A stretch of DNA of 61,539 nt from Geobacillus jurassicus NBRC 107829 (GCF_001544315.1 NZ_BCQG01000020.1:1-61539), one strand, 5' to 3'; shown: positions 1 to 8,791, counted from the stretch's first letter. Translations and numbers: made by a program. The notes: generated by a model not told the origin, from the sequence alone.

Positions 1-136
1 CCTGCAGATGCAATTTCGGATCCCACATATTGTTGTACACGTGGAACAAGTCCCGTTGACGGCCGATTTCGCGAATCCGCTCAAGCAACACACACTGTTT
101 TCCTTCCCAAACATTCGCACATCTTTAGGATTCGCC

Positions 137-165
137 ATGACAACCCGTGAGCACAATGGTACAAT
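137..165 (+). promoter_or_regulatory. Sigma-A-type promoter for the coiled-coil gene
   Basis: An ATGACA -35 element (137-142) is followed after exactly 17 bases by TACAAT (160-165). The start codon lies 30 bases further on, after a GGGAGGG ribosome binding site. Called by eye from consensus spacing. Confidence 0.5.
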
Positions 166-194
166 AAAACTAAACAGCAAGGGAGGGATGTGGA

Positions 195-593
195 ATGTCT
201 CGTGAGCTTGTCGAATTGCTTCGCTCAGTGCTGAAAGAAGAGCTGCAGCCGATTCATGAACGTCTCGACCGTCTAGAAGCCGGGCAGTTGCGGCTTGAAG
301 AGCGGCAAGCGCGGCTTGAGGAACGGCAACAGCGTCTTGAAGAACAGCAGCGGCAGCTCGAGGAACGGCAAATGCGTCTTGAGGAAAAACTGGACCATTT
401 CATCATCGAGACGCGCAGCCATTTCAAAAAAATCGAGGACGAGCTCGCCGACCATCAGCGCATGTTCGAAATTTTGTCGAACGATTGGCGCAACGCAAAC
501 ATCGCCATCGAGTATTTAAGCAGCAAAATCGGCCAGCACGACACCGAGATCTACCAGCTGAAAAAACGGTTGGAACTCCAAAGCGCAAAGTAA
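195..593 (+). CDS. Small heptad-repeat coiled-coil protein of unknown function
   Basis: A 132-residue soluble protein with no signal peptide or membrane segment. Residues about 20-65 are a run of near-identical seven-residue units of the type RLEERQx, encoded by imperfect 21-bp DNA repeats; the rest is also predicted helical and rich in E, Q, R and K. This is a continuous coiled coil that probably oligomerises. The start is fixed by GGGAGGG about 8 bases upstream of ATG. It is transcribed alone from its own promoter and ends just before a terminator that serves the opposite strand. I do not recognise a function. Reading frames on the complementary strand are mirror images of the repeat and are not genes. 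Confidence 0.8.
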   Translation: MSRELVELLRSVLKEELQPIHERLDRLEAGQLRLEERQARLEERQQRLEEQQRQLEERQMRLEEKLDHFIIETRSHFKKIEDELADHQRMFEILSNDWRNANIAIEYLSSKIGQHDTEIYQLKKRLELQSAK

Positions 594-614
594 AAAAGCG
601 CATGCCCCATGCGC
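592..614 (-). terminator. Terminator of the LysM/GH18 gene
   Basis: On the minus strand a GCGCATG/CATGCGC stem with a GGG loop is followed by six T residues. It lies just downstream of the stop codon at 630 and overlaps the end of the convergent coiled-coil gene. Confidence 0.7.
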
Positions 615-629
615 ATACGCTCCATTCGT

Positions 630-2042
630 TTATCCGCGTTTGCGAACGCGGAAGTTGTCTTCTAACAGCACCCAGTTTTCTGGATACGGATACCCGAGCA
701 CCCAGTAGCTGATTCCGCGCAATCCGTATTCTTTCACCAATTCAAATTTTGCCAACGCGCTGCGAGCGTCCTCAAACCATACTTCGTGCTGGCGCCCGTG
801 TTCGTCCGTGTAGCGGTAAAACGGCGAAGCAGCCGCCGGATCGTACTGAATGGACGCTCCGTAGCGAATGGCGCGCTCAACCGCTTCTTTTGGGCTGAAC
901 GTTTCCGCCTCTTGCCCCTGCACGTGCGGCAGCACCCAGTCGCGCGCATAAATTTGAAACCCCATCATAATTTTACTCCGCGGAATGGCGGTCACCGCAT
1001 AATCGAGCACGCGCCGGATTTGATTCACCGGAGAAATGGCTTGCGGCGGCCCAAACCGGTAGCCCCACTCATAGGTCATCAGGACAACAAAATCGGCGAT
1101 GCGCCCGTGGGCTGGGTAGTCGTGCGCTTCGTACAGCAGCCCTTTTTGTTCAGCGCTAATTTTCGGCGCCAGCGACGTCGATAAAATATACCCTTCGGCG
1201 TGAAGCCGGTCGGCCGCCCGCCGCAAAAACTCGTTGTACCGCTCACGGTCGGACGGATAGACGTTTTCAAAATCGACATTCAACGCTCGATATCCTTTCG
1301 CCCGCATCACCTGAATGGCGTTGTCAAGCAGCCGCGTTTGCAGGGCAATGTCTCCCAAAATCGTCTGCGCTAGCCTAGAGCCCGGGTCTCGGTACGTAAA
1401 GTTTGTGATCGTCATCATCGGCACAACGCGTTCGGCATAAGCCGCCTGAATGATCGCCGCATCATTGATGGGGTTGAGCCCGCCATCGGCGCGGATCGTG
1501 TAGGTGAATGGCGCGGCATAGGTCAAATGGCGGCCGACTTGGCGCACTTGTTCGGCTCCTTTTTCCCCTTGATCCACCGTAAACGCATTGACTTCGATCA
1601 GCGGTTTGGCCGGCGGAATGATGAGGCGCTGTCCGGGGACGATCCGGTTTGGGTCGGTGATGTCGTTTACCTCAATCAGCTGCTGAACCGTCACTCCGTA
1701 GACTGAAGCGATTTGCGCCAGCGTTTCTCGGCTTCGCACCGTATGGATGCGCGCCGGGATGACCAAAGTGGTCCCTGGATAAAGGAGCGATGGATTGGTG
1801 ATCCGGTTCGCCTGTACAATCGCCTCGACCGTCACTCCGTACTGGCGGGCGATTTGCCATAGCGCTTCCCCTGCGCGAACGGTATGGTAGCGATACGGCA
1901 CCGGGATGACAACGGCTTGCCCGACGGCCAGTCGGTTCGGGTCGCTCAATTGGTTGGCGGCGATGATCCGCTCAAGCGGGACGTCGTAGCGCCGAGACAG
2001 CTGCCAAAGCGCCTCGCCGCGCTTTACGACATGGACAATCAT
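630..2042 (-). CDS. LysM-GH18 peptidoglycan hydrolase, SleL/YaaH-like
   Basis: A 470-residue protein with three LysM repeats (about residues 2-47, 51-96 and 99-144) that bind peptidoglycan, followed by a glycoside hydrolase family 18 barrel. The catalytic signature appears as NVDFEN near residue 258, with the expected D-x-E. This is the architecture of spore cortex-lytic N-acetylglucosaminidases SleL/YaaH and YdhD, which act on muramic-lactam-containing cortex during germination. B. subtilis YaaH has two LysM repeats, so the third one here is extra. No signal peptide is visible, as in YaaH, which is made in the mother cell and placed in the spore coat. The start ATG has GGGGGAG six bases upstream. 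Monocistronic. Family assignment is sure; the exact paralogue is not. Confidence 0.85.
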   Translation of the reverse strand: MIVHVVKRGEALWQLSRRYDVPLERIIAANQLSDPNRLAVGQAVVIPVPYRYHTVRAGEALWQIARQYGVTVEAIVQANRITNPSLLYPGTTLVIPARIHTVRSRETLAQIASVYGVTVQQLIEVNDITDPNRIVPGQRLIIPPAKPLIEVNAFTVDQGEKGAEQVRQVGRHLTYAAPFTYTIRADGGLNPINDAAIIQAAYAERVVPMMTITNFTYRDPGSRLAQTILGDIALQTRLLDNAIQVMRAKGYRALNVDFENVYPSDRERYNEFLRRAADRLHAEGYILSTSLAPKISAEQKGLLYEAHDYPAHGRIADFVVLMTYEWGYRFGPPQAISPVNQIRRVLDYAVTAIPRSKIMMGFQIYARDWVLPHVQGQEAETFSPKEAVERAIRYGASIQYDPAAASPFYRYTDEHGRQHEVWFEDARSALAKFELVKEYGLRGISYWVLGYPYPENWVLLEDNFRVRKRG

Positions 2043-2105
2043 GACGCTCCCCCTTTCTTTTTCCTCTGCTCTCTTACACTATATTTCCGCTCTCTCCTTT
2101 TATGT

Positions 2106-2144
2106 AAAAAAAACGCCGGTTTCGCTATGGAAACCAGCGTTTTC
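2106..2144 (-). terminator. Strong terminator of nrdJ
   Basis: On the minus strand a stem of AAAACGCTGGTTTC with its near-perfect complement and a six-base loop runs directly into eight T residues. It sits 25 bases after the nrdJ stop codon. Confidence 0.9.
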
Positions 2145-2170
2145 GAAATCGGGAGCTTCTCTCCGTTACA

Positions 2171-4744
2171 TTACAGCCCGCATTTCAGCTGGGCGCCGCA
2201 GTTGGTGCACGTATTGCAGCCGCCGATCTCTTCGACCGTCCCTTCGCGGCAAATCGGGCAAATGTTGCCGATTTCGGAGCCGATCGTCACATCGGTGGCG
2301 CGCACATCTTGAATTGTATCCACAAGAACGACAGCGCGCTTCTTTGTTTCCTCTTCCGTTTCCTCTGGAATCAGTTCAAGCTGCTCTTCGATCCGGTTTT
2401 CTTCCGCTTTCAGCGTCAACACTTGCGCATCGCGGCTGCCGTCGACGTAGACGGTTCCGCCTTTCGCGCCGCCGCGCCATAAGCGCTCATACACTTTTTG
2501 CACTTGTTCGACCGTATAGCCCTTTGGTGCGTTGACCGTTTTTGACAAGCTGGAGTCGACCCAGCGCTGGATGATGCATTGCACATCGGCGTGCGCTTCC
2601 GGCGGCAAGTCCATCGCCGTCACAAACCAAGGCGGCAAGTTGTTCGGATCGGCTTCCGGATGTTTGTCCAAATATTCTTGGACGATGTCGGCTTTGACCT
2701 CGATAAACTTGCCGAGGCGGCCGCTCCGGTAGTATGAGAACGAGAAATACGGCTCAAGCCCGGTCGAGACGCCGACCATCGTTCCTGTCGACCCTGTCGG
2801 GGCCACCGTGAGCAAATGCGAGTTGCGGATGCCGTATTTCAAAATATCTTGGCGAATGTCTTCCGGCATCCGTTTCATGTAGCCGGTGTTGATGAACGCT
2901 TCACGCAGTTTGCGCGTTTCTTCTTCCGTTTTGCCGACAAGGAACGGGAAGCTGCCTTTTTCTTTCGCCAGCTCGATCGACGCCCGGTACGCGGTCGTGG
3001 CGATCGTGCGGAACAGCTCGTCGACGAGCTGGTTTCCTTCCTCAGAGCCGTACGCTTTTTCGCAATAAATGAGCAAGTCCGCAAGTCCCATGACGCCGAG
3101 GCCGATGCGGCGCTCGCCGAGCGCTTGTTTTTTGTTTTCCTCAAGGAAGTACGGCGTCGCGTCAATGACGTTGTCTTGCATCCGCACCCCGATCTCGACC
3201 GTGCGCTTCAGTTTTTCGTAGTCAATGACCTTCCGTTCTTTGTCCACCATGTTGGCCAAGTTGATGGCGGCCAGATTGCACACCGAATACGGTGCTAAAG
3301 GTTGTTCCCCGCACGGGTTGGTCGCAACCACTTTTTGCCCGTACGCGCGGGCGTTCGTCATTTCGTTGGCGTTGTCGATGAAGAAAATGCCCGGTTCAGC
3401 CGAGTACGTCGCGCAAATGTTGATCAGCTTCCAGAGCTCGCGGGCGCGGATTTTCCGGTAGACGCGGACGCGGTAGCCCATTTTCTCCCATTCGCGCACA
3501 TCGCCGACTTCATGCCATTTTTCGTTGTAAATACGCATTTCTTCTTCGGAGTACGTTTCAACGTCCGGGAAGCGGAGGGCATATTCTTCGTCCTTTTCGA
3601 CCGCTTCCATGAACTCTTTCGTCAAGCAGACGGAAATGTTCGCCCCGGTCAAAAAGTCTGGGTTGTGCACAGTGTATGTGCCGCCGGTGCGCAGTTTTTC
3701 TTCGGCATCTTTAATGATTTCTTCAGTGAAGCCGCCGTAGTCAGGCTCGTTTTTGTAGCGGACGATCGCTTCGTACATCGCCCGCTCCCGGTCGGTGAGC
3801 GGCGTGAATTTCAGCTTGTCGCGCGCTGCTTTTTTGATTCCTTCGTCTTCCATGTTTTCGAGCAAGTAGCGCAAAATGCGCGGGTTTTGCATTTTCGAGA
3901 CGATGAATTCGATAATGTCCGGGTGCCAGTCGGCAAGCATAATCATTTGGGCGCCGCGGCGGGAGCCACCTTGCTCGACAAGGTGGGTCAGCTTCGCAAT
4001 GTCGTCAAGCCATGAGACCGACCCGGACGATTTGCCGTTCACCCCGCGCGCAAGCGTATGGCGCGGCCGCAATGTCGAGCCGTTCGTGCCGACGCCGCCG
4101 CCGCGGCTCATGATTTCCATCACCTGCTTCCGATGTTCGGAAATTCCTTCGCGCGAGTCTTTCACAAACGGCATCACATAGCAGTTGAAATACGTCACTT
4201 CCTTGCCTGAACCCGCGCCGTACAAAACGCGGCCGGCCGGAACAAAATTCAAGCTGGCGAGCTCTTGATAAAACTTTTCGAACCACTCTTTCCGCTTTTC
4301 TTCCGTCTTTTCCACTGCCGCCAGCCCGGTCGCATTGCGTTTGGCGATCTGTTCGTAAAAAATCTCGAGCGGCTTGTCGATGATGTCGAGCGACCGGACG
4401 ACAATGCCCGTCTCCGCCTCTTCCCCTTCAAGCACATGCCGGTATTCGTCTTCAATCAACACGCGCGCCTTTTTCGCCTCCCAGTCGATGTCGACGATAA
4501 ACCCGAGCCCCCGGGCCGGGAACTTCGGATCCTCCTTGATCGTCAACACGACGAAGTCGCCCGGTGTGAGCGTCAGCTTTTCCGTATCTTTGAACGAATA
4601 CCGGTCAAGCATGACTAAACGGGATACGCCTTTGTGGGTGATGTGCATATCCGGCGTAATCGGATGCACTTGCGGAAACAGGCGGATATCCTCGTTCAGC
4701 TTGTCAATATTGATCTTCATTTTTTCGGATGACGCCACCGTCAT
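2171..4744 (-). CDS. nrdJ: Adenosylcobalamin-dependent (class II) ribonucleotide reductase
   Basis: An 857-residue enzyme that reduces ribonucleotides to deoxyribonucleotides using adenosylcobalamin as radical source, so it works with or without oxygen. The active-site cysteine in FNCYVMPF lies at residue 188, and the NPCGEQPL motif holds the conserved Asn, radical-site Cys and Glu. The C-terminus ends in a four-cysteine zinc ribbon (CPIC, then CNTCTNC) followed by a final Cys near the end, which shuttles electrons from thioredoxin. An internal Met at residue 9 is an alternative start, but AGGAG lies eight bases before the first ATG. Stands alone between terminators. A pair of NrdR-like boxes precedes it. 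No cobalamin riboswitch is visible upstream. Confidence 0.95.
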   Translation of the reverse strand: MTVASSEKMKINIDKLNEDIRLFPQVHPITPDMHITHKGVSRLVMLDRYSFKDTEKLTLTPGDFVVLTIKEDPKFPARGLGFIVDIDWEAKKARVLIEDEYRHVLEGEEAETGIVVRSLDIIDKPLEIFYEQIAKRNATGLAAVEKTEEKRKEWFEKFYQELASLNFVPAGRVLYGAGSGKEVTYFNCYVMPFVKDSREGISEHRKQVMEIMSRGGGVGTNGSTLRPRHTLARGVNGKSSGSVSWLDDIAKLTHLVEQGGSRRGAQMIMLADWHPDIIEFIVSKMQNPRILRYLLENMEDEGIKKAARDKLKFTPLTDRERAMYEAIVRYKNEPDYGGFTEEIIKDAEEKLRTGGTYTVHNPDFLTGANISVCLTKEFMEAVEKDEEYALRFPDVETYSEEEMRIYNEKWHEVGDVREWEKMGYRVRVYRKIRARELWKLINICATYSAEPGIFFIDNANEMTNARAYGQKVVATNPCGEQPLAPYSVCNLAAINLANMVDKERKVIDYEKLKRTVEIGVRMQDNVIDATPYFLEENKKQALGERRIGLGVMGLADLLIYCEKAYGSEEGNQLVDELFRTIATTAYRASIELAKEKGSFPFLVGKTEEETRKLREAFINTGYMKRMPEDIRQDILKYGIRNSHLLTVAPTGSTGTMVGVSTGLEPYFSFSYYRSGRLGKFIEVKADIVQEYLDKHPEADPNNLPPWFVTAMDLPPEAHADVQCIIQRWVDSSLSKTVNAPKGYTVEQVQKVYERLWRGGAKGGTVYVDGSRDAQVLTLKAEENRIEEQLELIPEETEEETKKRAVVLVDTIQDVRATDVTIGSEIGNICPICREGTVEEIGGCNTCTNCGAQLKCGL

Positions 4745-4825
4745 TCTCCTATCTCTCCTCTTTTATATAATCTCTCATGTTTTTGGCAAAGTTGTCCTGT
4801 CTTCTCTACCTTACCATATCGAACA

Positions 4826-4877
4826 GAAAAAAACAATATATAGTATGATTTTTTATGAAAATCATACTATATATTGT
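4826..4877 (-). terminator. Possible AT-rich terminator of lipM, shared with the NrdR site
   Basis: Read on the minus strand, the 20-bp hairpin is followed directly by seven T residues, so it could also end lipM transcription. The stem is AT-rich, which makes it a weak terminator by ordinary rules. Confidence 0.4.
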
Positions 4878-4879
4878 TA
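4831..4879. promoter_or_regulatory. Paired NrdR-like boxes within a 20-bp perfect inverted repeat
   Basis: Two 20-base arms (4833-4852 and 4858-4877) are perfect complements around a 5-base loop. Each arm contains a match to the NrdR box ACACWATATATWKTGT: the left copy (4831-4846) agrees at 14 of 16 positions, the right at about 13. Their centres are 33 bp apart, about three helical turns, as expected for tandem NrdR sites. A possible nrdJ promoter, TTGTTC (4884-4889) and TATGAT (4861-4866) with 17-bp spacing on the minus strand, overlaps the boxes, which fits repression. NrdR itself is not encoded here. Confidence 0.65.
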
Positions 4880-5001
4880 AAGAGAACAAATGATTCGATT
4901 TTTGTCAAGCAGAAAAAAAGGCAAAACACGGCGAAAAGTGGAGAAAAACGGGTGAGTGCCGCCGTTTTTGCCGGAAAACGAACGATTTTCCACGTTGCTG
5001 C

Positions 5002-5838
5002 TTAGCGCTTAAAGTTCCACTCGTCGCTCTCGTATTTCGTCCGCGCCAGCTCTTCGACGTACGCCCGCTCTTCGGCGGTGAGCGTGTACGGCTCCAACAC
5101 GATGTTCAACCCTTTTTCAAATCCTTTGTAAAACGCCTCTTTCGCTTCCTCGATCGTCACCGTGCGGCTAGTCAACTCATTGATCGCGACTGCTTTCTTT
5201 TTAAAATCGCGCTGCAGCCGCTCTTTCACCCGCTCGTTCGGGTATTTAAACAAACTGAACAGCAGCTCTTCGTCCAGATCAAGCAAAATCGATCCGTGCT
5301 GCAAAATGACGCCTTTTTGCCGCGTTTGCGCGCTGCCGGCGATTTTCCGTCCCTCAACGACAAGCTCGTACCACGACGGCGCGTCAAAACAAACGGCCGA
5401 GCGCGGGCTGCGCAAATCCGCCTTCTCTTCTTCCGTTTTCGGCACAGCAAAATACGCATCCAATCCAAGGTAGCGGAACCCTTCCAAAATGCCTTGGGAA
5501 ATGACGCGATACGCTTCCGTCACTGTCTGCGGCATTGCTGGGTGCGATTCGGAGACGATCACGCTGTATGTCAATTCTTTATCGTGCAGGACGCCGCGCC
5601 CTCCGGTCGGCCGGCGAACAAAGCCGAGGCCGTGCCGTTTGACCGCCTCTAAGTCAATTTCTTTCTCCACTTTTTGAAAATAGCCGATCGACAACGTCGG
5701 CGGATTCCAGCCGTAAAAGCGGACCGTCGGCGGAATTTTTCCTTCGCTGTGCCAATCGAGAAGTGCTTCATCAAGCGCCATGTTAAACGACGGCGAGCCA
5801 TCGCCGGAATCGATAAAGCGCCATACTTCTTTTGCCAT
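5002..5838 (-). CDS. lipM: Octanoyltransferase LipM (lipoate biosynthesis)
   Basis: A 278-residue BPL/LplA/LipB-fold protein, the length of B. subtilis LipM. It moves octanoyl groups from acyl carrier protein to GcvH, the first step of lipoate assembly in Gram-positive bacteria. The catalytic cysteine is Cys150 in AVCFDAP, and the [12 protein letters not shown] loop and the GRKIAGSAQ lysine motif are present. The frame stays open far upstream, but MAKEVWRF is preceded by GAAGGTGG at correct spacing and matches the family N-terminus, so that ATG is chosen. It is divergent from yqhL. The glycine cleavage genes, whose H protein is its acceptor, lie 3 kb away. Confidence 0.93.
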   Translation of the reverse strand: MAKEVWRFIDSGDGSPSFNMALDEALLDWHSEGKIPPTVRFYGWNPPTLSIGYFQKVEKEIDLEAVKRHGLGFVRRPTGGRGVLHDKELTYSVIVSESHPAMPQTVTEAYRVISQGILEGFRYLGLDAYFAVPKTEEEKADLRSPRSAVCFDAPSWYELVVEGRKIAGSAQTRQKGVILQHGSILLDLDEELLFSLFKYPNERVKERLQRDFKKKAVAINELTSRTVTIEEAKEAFYKGFEKGLNIVLEPYTLTAEERAYVEELARTKYESDEWNFKR

Positions 5839-5982
5839 CGTTCCACCTTCTCTATTGTTCCATGCTCTAGACGCTGCGGCGGCTTGTCCACCACCGCTGA
5901 GGGGCGGGCCGCTTTTGGCCGCCTTTACTAGTTTAGCAAACAACGCCGGTGAAGGAAAGAAAAATGGCATCGTGAAACCCCT

Positions 5983-6010
5983 TTGCTTCCCGGCGGCGAC
6001 TTTATATAAT
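5983..6010 (+). promoter_or_regulatory. Promoter of the rhodanese gene
   Basis: TTGCTT (5983-5988), a 16-bp spacer and a perfect TATAAT (6005-6010) precede the yqhL ribosome binding site. Confidence 0.55.
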
Positions 6011-6046
6011 AGGAGATAGCAGACGAAGCGAAAGGAGGCAGGACGG

Positions 6047-6421
6047 GTGGAAGCATTGCTCATTATTCTCGGCGCGATCATCGTGTATTCTGCCATTACG
6101 TACTTCTGGCAGCGGAGAATTGTCAAAGCATTGACAGAGGAAGAGTTCCGCGCCGGTTATCGAAAAGCGCAACTCGTCGACGTCCGCGAACCGGATGAGT
6201 TTGCGGCTGGACATATTTTAGGGGCGCGCAACATCCCGCTCACGCAGCTTCGCATGCGCATGAAAGAATTGCGCAAAGACCAGCCGATCTATTTGTACTG
6301 CCAAAACGGGCTGCGCAGCGGGCGGGCCGCGCAAATGCTCTACCGGAAAGGGTACCGCGACTTGTATCATTTAAAAGGCGGTTTTAAAACGTGGACCGGG
6401 AAGGTGAAGAAAAAAGCGTAG
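6047..6421 (+). CDS. yqhL: Membrane-anchored rhodanese-like protein YqhL
   Basis: A 124-residue protein with an N-terminal membrane anchor (about residues 3-20) followed by a rhodanese domain. The active-site loop [11 protein letters not shown] carries the catalytic cysteine, and [13 protein letters not shown] is the standard rhodanese entry motif. It probably transfers or carries sulfane sulfur at the membrane; the substrate is unknown. The start is GTG, set by AAAGGAGG nine bases upstream. It is divergent from lipM, as in B. subtilis, and ends in a bidirectional terminator. Confidence 0.85.
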   Translation: MEALLIILGAIIVYSAITYFWQRRIVKALTEEEFRAGYRKAQLVDVREPDEFAAGHILGARNIPLTQLRMRMKELRKDQPIYLYCQNGLRSGRAAQMLYRKGYRDLYHLKGGFKTWTGKVKKKA

Positions 6422-6427
6422 CCTAAC

Positions 6428-6467
6428 GAAAGAGGCGCTCTGCCGGGAAAGGCAGACGCCTCTTTTC
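6428..6467. terminator. Bidirectional terminator between yqhL and the ROK gene
   Basis: An AAAGAGGCG...CTGCC stem with its complement and a purine-rich loop is flanked by A residues on the left and T residues on the right. It serves two convergent genes. Confidence 0.8.
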
Positions 6468-6474
6468 GCTTGCG

Positions 6475-7662
6475 CTAGACCGCCGCATATTCCGGCGGCA
6501 GAACGACCGTCTCAAGCACCGAAGCAGCCGCGCCGATAGCGCAGCTTTTCTCTTTCAGCTTCGAGGCGATGATCAACGGTTCGCTTTCTTTTTTGACGAG
6601 AATGCGCTTTCTCACTTCTTGGCGCGCCGGACCGATCACATACTCGCCCGCTTGGGCAAGTGGACCGCCGATGATGACCGCTTCCGGATTATACGCGTAA
6701 ATCACCTGCAACAGCCCAACGCCAAGATAGCGGCCTGCTTCTTCCAAAATGCGCGCCAGCTGTTCATCGCTTTCCGCCGCCAGTGCCATCGCGGCGATGG
6801 AAAAGCGGTCATCGAGCCATTCGGAACGCCCTTCTTCGGACAAACGGCGTTCAATGTATTTTTCCGACGCATACATTTCCCAGCAGCCGATGTTGCCGCA
6901 GCTGCAGCGAATGCCGTTGACATCGATCGTATGATGGCCGATTTCACCAGCTAGGCCACTGACACCGCGATAGAGCTGATGGTGAAGAACGACGCCGGCG
7001 CCGATGCCGATGCCGGCGCTGATGTAAACGAAGTGGGCGAACTCGTTGCCGGCGCCAAACCACTTTTCTCCAAGCGCTGCTAATTTCGCCTCATTCTCGA
7101 CAATGACAGGACGCTCGGGCCACTGTTTTTGCAAAACAGCCGCCAAGGCGACATCGTCCCAGCGCAAGTTCGGGGCAAAAATGACCGTCCCGCTTTCTGT
7201 ATGAACGACGCCCGGCACACCGATGCCGATTCCCATCACGCCGTACGGCGTCGCCGGCGCCCGGCGGATGGCCGCCTCGATAAGCTCAATCATTTCGCCG
7301 ATGATCGCCTCCTGCCCTTCGGACGGGCGGAACGAACGCCGTTGCTCCCAAAGGATATCCGCGTTTAAATTGGTCAACACGGCATACAAATAGTTCACCC
7401 CCAGCTCAACGCCGACAAGCGAGCCGGCGTCGGCGTTGAAGCGAAGCATGAGCGGCCGGCGCCCGCCGGTTGACTCGCCGATGCCGCTTTCATGGACGAA
7501 ATGCTCGGCGATCAGTTCGTCAACAAGCGCGGAAACGGTCGCTTTGTTCAATCCGGTCGTCTTCGCAATATCGGCGCGCGAAATCGGATGCTGGTCGCGA
7601 ATCAATTTCAAGACAAGCTGTTTATTCATTTTTTTTACAAGGGAAATGTTTCCTGTGCGCAC
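6475..7662 (-). CDS. ROK-family transcriptional repressor (XylR/NagC type)
   Basis: A 395-residue protein with an N-terminal winged helix-turn-helix (about residues 15-45, ISRADIAKTTGLNKATVSAL) fused to a ROK sugar-kinase-like domain. The ROK zinc motif CSCGNIGCWE is intact near residue 255. Such proteins repress sugar genes and release DNA on binding a sugar or its phosphate. The start codon is GTG. The gene lies 29 bases downstream of an aldo/keto reductase gene and probably shares its promoter, where a 9-bp inverted repeat resembling the XylR operator half-site TTAGTTT sits on the -10 element. No xylose genes are nearby, so the inducer is unknown. Confidence 0.85.
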   Translation of the reverse strand: MRTGNISLVKKMNKQLVLKLIRDQHPISRADIAKTTGLNKATVSALVDELIAEHFVHESGIGESTGGRRPLMLRFNADAGSLVGVELGVNYLYAVLTNLNADILWEQRRSFRPSEGQEAIIGEMIELIEAAIRRAPATPYGVMGIGIGVPGVVHTESGTVIFAPNLRWDDVALAAVLQKQWPERPVIVENEAKLAALGEKWFGAGNEFAHFVYISAGIGIGAGVVLHHQLYRGVSGLAGEIGHHTIDVNGIRCSCGNIGCWEMYASEKYIERRLSEEGRSEWLDDRFSIAAMALAAESDEQLARILEEAGRYLGVGLLQVIYAYNPEAVIIGGPLAQAGEYVIGPARQEVRKRILVKKESEPLIIASKLKEKSCAIGAAASVLETVVLPPEYAAV

Positions 7663-7691
7663 GTCTCTGTCATCCTTTTCCTCTTATTTGC

Positions 7692-8675
7692 TTAGTATGC
7701 CCCGCGGATGTGCGGATGCACCTCGCTCCAATAAAACTGGCGAAGCCGTTCCTTTTCTGCTTCTGTAAATGGCGGCACATGAAGCGCGTCTAAGTTTTCT
7801 TTCACTTGTTTCACTGTCTTAAAACCTGGAATAGCACACGTCACTTCTTCATGATCGATCACCCAGCGCAACGCTGCTTTCGCCATGCTGCCTCGCCCAT
7901 CAGCGACCCAACGCAGCTCGTCGGCAAGTTCCACCCCTTTTTGAAACTCAAGGCCGCCGAACGTTTCCCCAACGTTAAACTGTTCGCCGTTGCGGTTGAA
8001 ATGACGGTGATCGTCCTCAGGGAACGTTGTTTGTTTTGTAAACTTGCCAGTCAGCAACCCGCTTGCCAGCGGCAGACGGACCAAAATGCCGACACCAAGC
8101 CGTTTTGCCTCCGGAAACAGACGCTCAAGCGGCTTTTGCCGCAAAATATTAAAGATGACTTGCAAGGCGCTTGCCTTTGAGTGCTCAAGGACATACAGCC
8201 CTTCTTCAATCGTTTCGACGCTGACACCATAATAGCGGATTTTCCCTTCCTGCTTCAGCTTCTCCAACACTTCAAACACCGCGCCTTGCTTTAAGATTTC
8301 AAACGGCGGGCAATGAATTTGATACAAGTCGATCGTCTCACGTCCGAGCCGTTTCAAGCTCGCTTCACAATAGGTGCGCACCGACGCCTCGGAATACGTA
8401 TTCGGATCGTGAATATCGCCGGCGCGGCAAAACTTCGTTGCAATATAGACGCGGTCTTCCTTTCCTTTCGTCGCTTTCGCTAACAATTCCTCGCTATGGC
8501 CATCGCCGTACACATCGGCCGTATCAAAAAAATTGACACCGTGATCAATCGCATAAGCGAGCGCGCGCAGCGATTCTTGGTCGTCGACGTTTCCCCACGA
8601 ACCGCCGATCGCCCATGTGCCGAAACTGAGCGCGCTCACTTGAAGATCGGTGTTTCCTAGTTGGCGGTATTGCAT
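7692..8675 (-). CDS. Aldo/keto reductase
   Basis: A 327-residue NAD(P)H-dependent oxidoreductase of the AKR superfamily with the expected TIM-barrel length. The N-terminus MQYRQLGNTDLQVSAL and the FFDTADVYGDGHSEELL stretch, with catalytic Asp and Tyr, are typical; the Lys and His of the tetrad fall in YIATKFC and YQIHCPP. A longer frame begins nine codons earlier, but AGGGGAGAGGGAC directly precedes the chosen ATG. It is first in a two-gene unit with the ROK repressor, suggesting it acts on a sugar-derived carbonyl compound that the repressor senses. That link is inference. Confidence 0.88.
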   Translation of the reverse strand: MQYRQLGNTDLQVSALSFGTWAIGGSWGNVDDQESLRALAYAIDHGVNFFDTADVYGDGHSEELLAKATKGKEDRVYIATKFCRAGDIHDPNTYSEASVRTYCEASLKRLGRETIDLYQIHCPPFEILKQGAVFEVLEKLKQEGKIRYYGVSVETIEEGLYVLEHSKASALQVIFNILRQKPLERLFPEAKRLGVGILVRLPLASGLLTGKFTKQTTFPEDDHRHFNRNGEQFNVGETFGGLEFQKGVELADELRWVADGRGSMAKAALRWVIDHEEVTCAIPGFKTVKQVKENLDALHVPPFTEAEKERLRQFYWSEVHPHIRGAY

Positions 8676-8705
8676 GTCCCTCTCCCCTTTCGTTGACTTC
8701 AACCA

Positions 8706-8743
8706 TTAGTTTATATGATAAACTAACTGAACTTTTCTGTCAA
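8706..8743 (-). promoter_or_regulatory. Promoter and ROK-repressor operator for the reductase-repressor pair
   Basis: On the minus strand TTGACA (8738-8743), a 17-bp spacer and TATCAT (8715-8720) form a strong sigma-A promoter. A perfect inverted repeat, TTAGTTTAT-ATG-ATAAACTAA (8706-8726), covers the -10 box. TTAGTTT/AAACTAA arms are characteristic of XylR-type ROK operators, though the spacing is shorter than in xylO. Confidence 0.75.
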
Positions 8744-8754
8744 CGCGCCAGTTG

Positions 8755-8791
8755 CAAAACGAAGCGGCCCGCCCTTTATGAGGCAGGCCGC
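8755..8791 (-). terminator. Probable terminator of the gcv operon
   Basis: A GCGGCCTGCC stem with its complement across a seven-base loop lies 20 bases after gcvPB. The T run is interrupted (TTCGTTTT). Confidence 0.6.

Noticed and set aside
1-138. Possible start of a leftward gene leaving the window: GTG at 91 with an AAGGA-type site, or ATG at 138 in another frame with a Cys-rich product
   Set aside because: Only 30-46 codons are visible, two frames compete, and no promoter or recognisable protein motif supports either.
273-455. Minus-strand open frame through the coiled-coil repeat
   Set aside because: It is the complement of the 21-bp repeats and has no ribosome binding site.
4880-5001. 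Cobalamin riboswitch before nrdJ
   Set aside because: No B12-box-like sequence or aptamer-scale structure was found; control seems to be by NrdR boxes instead.
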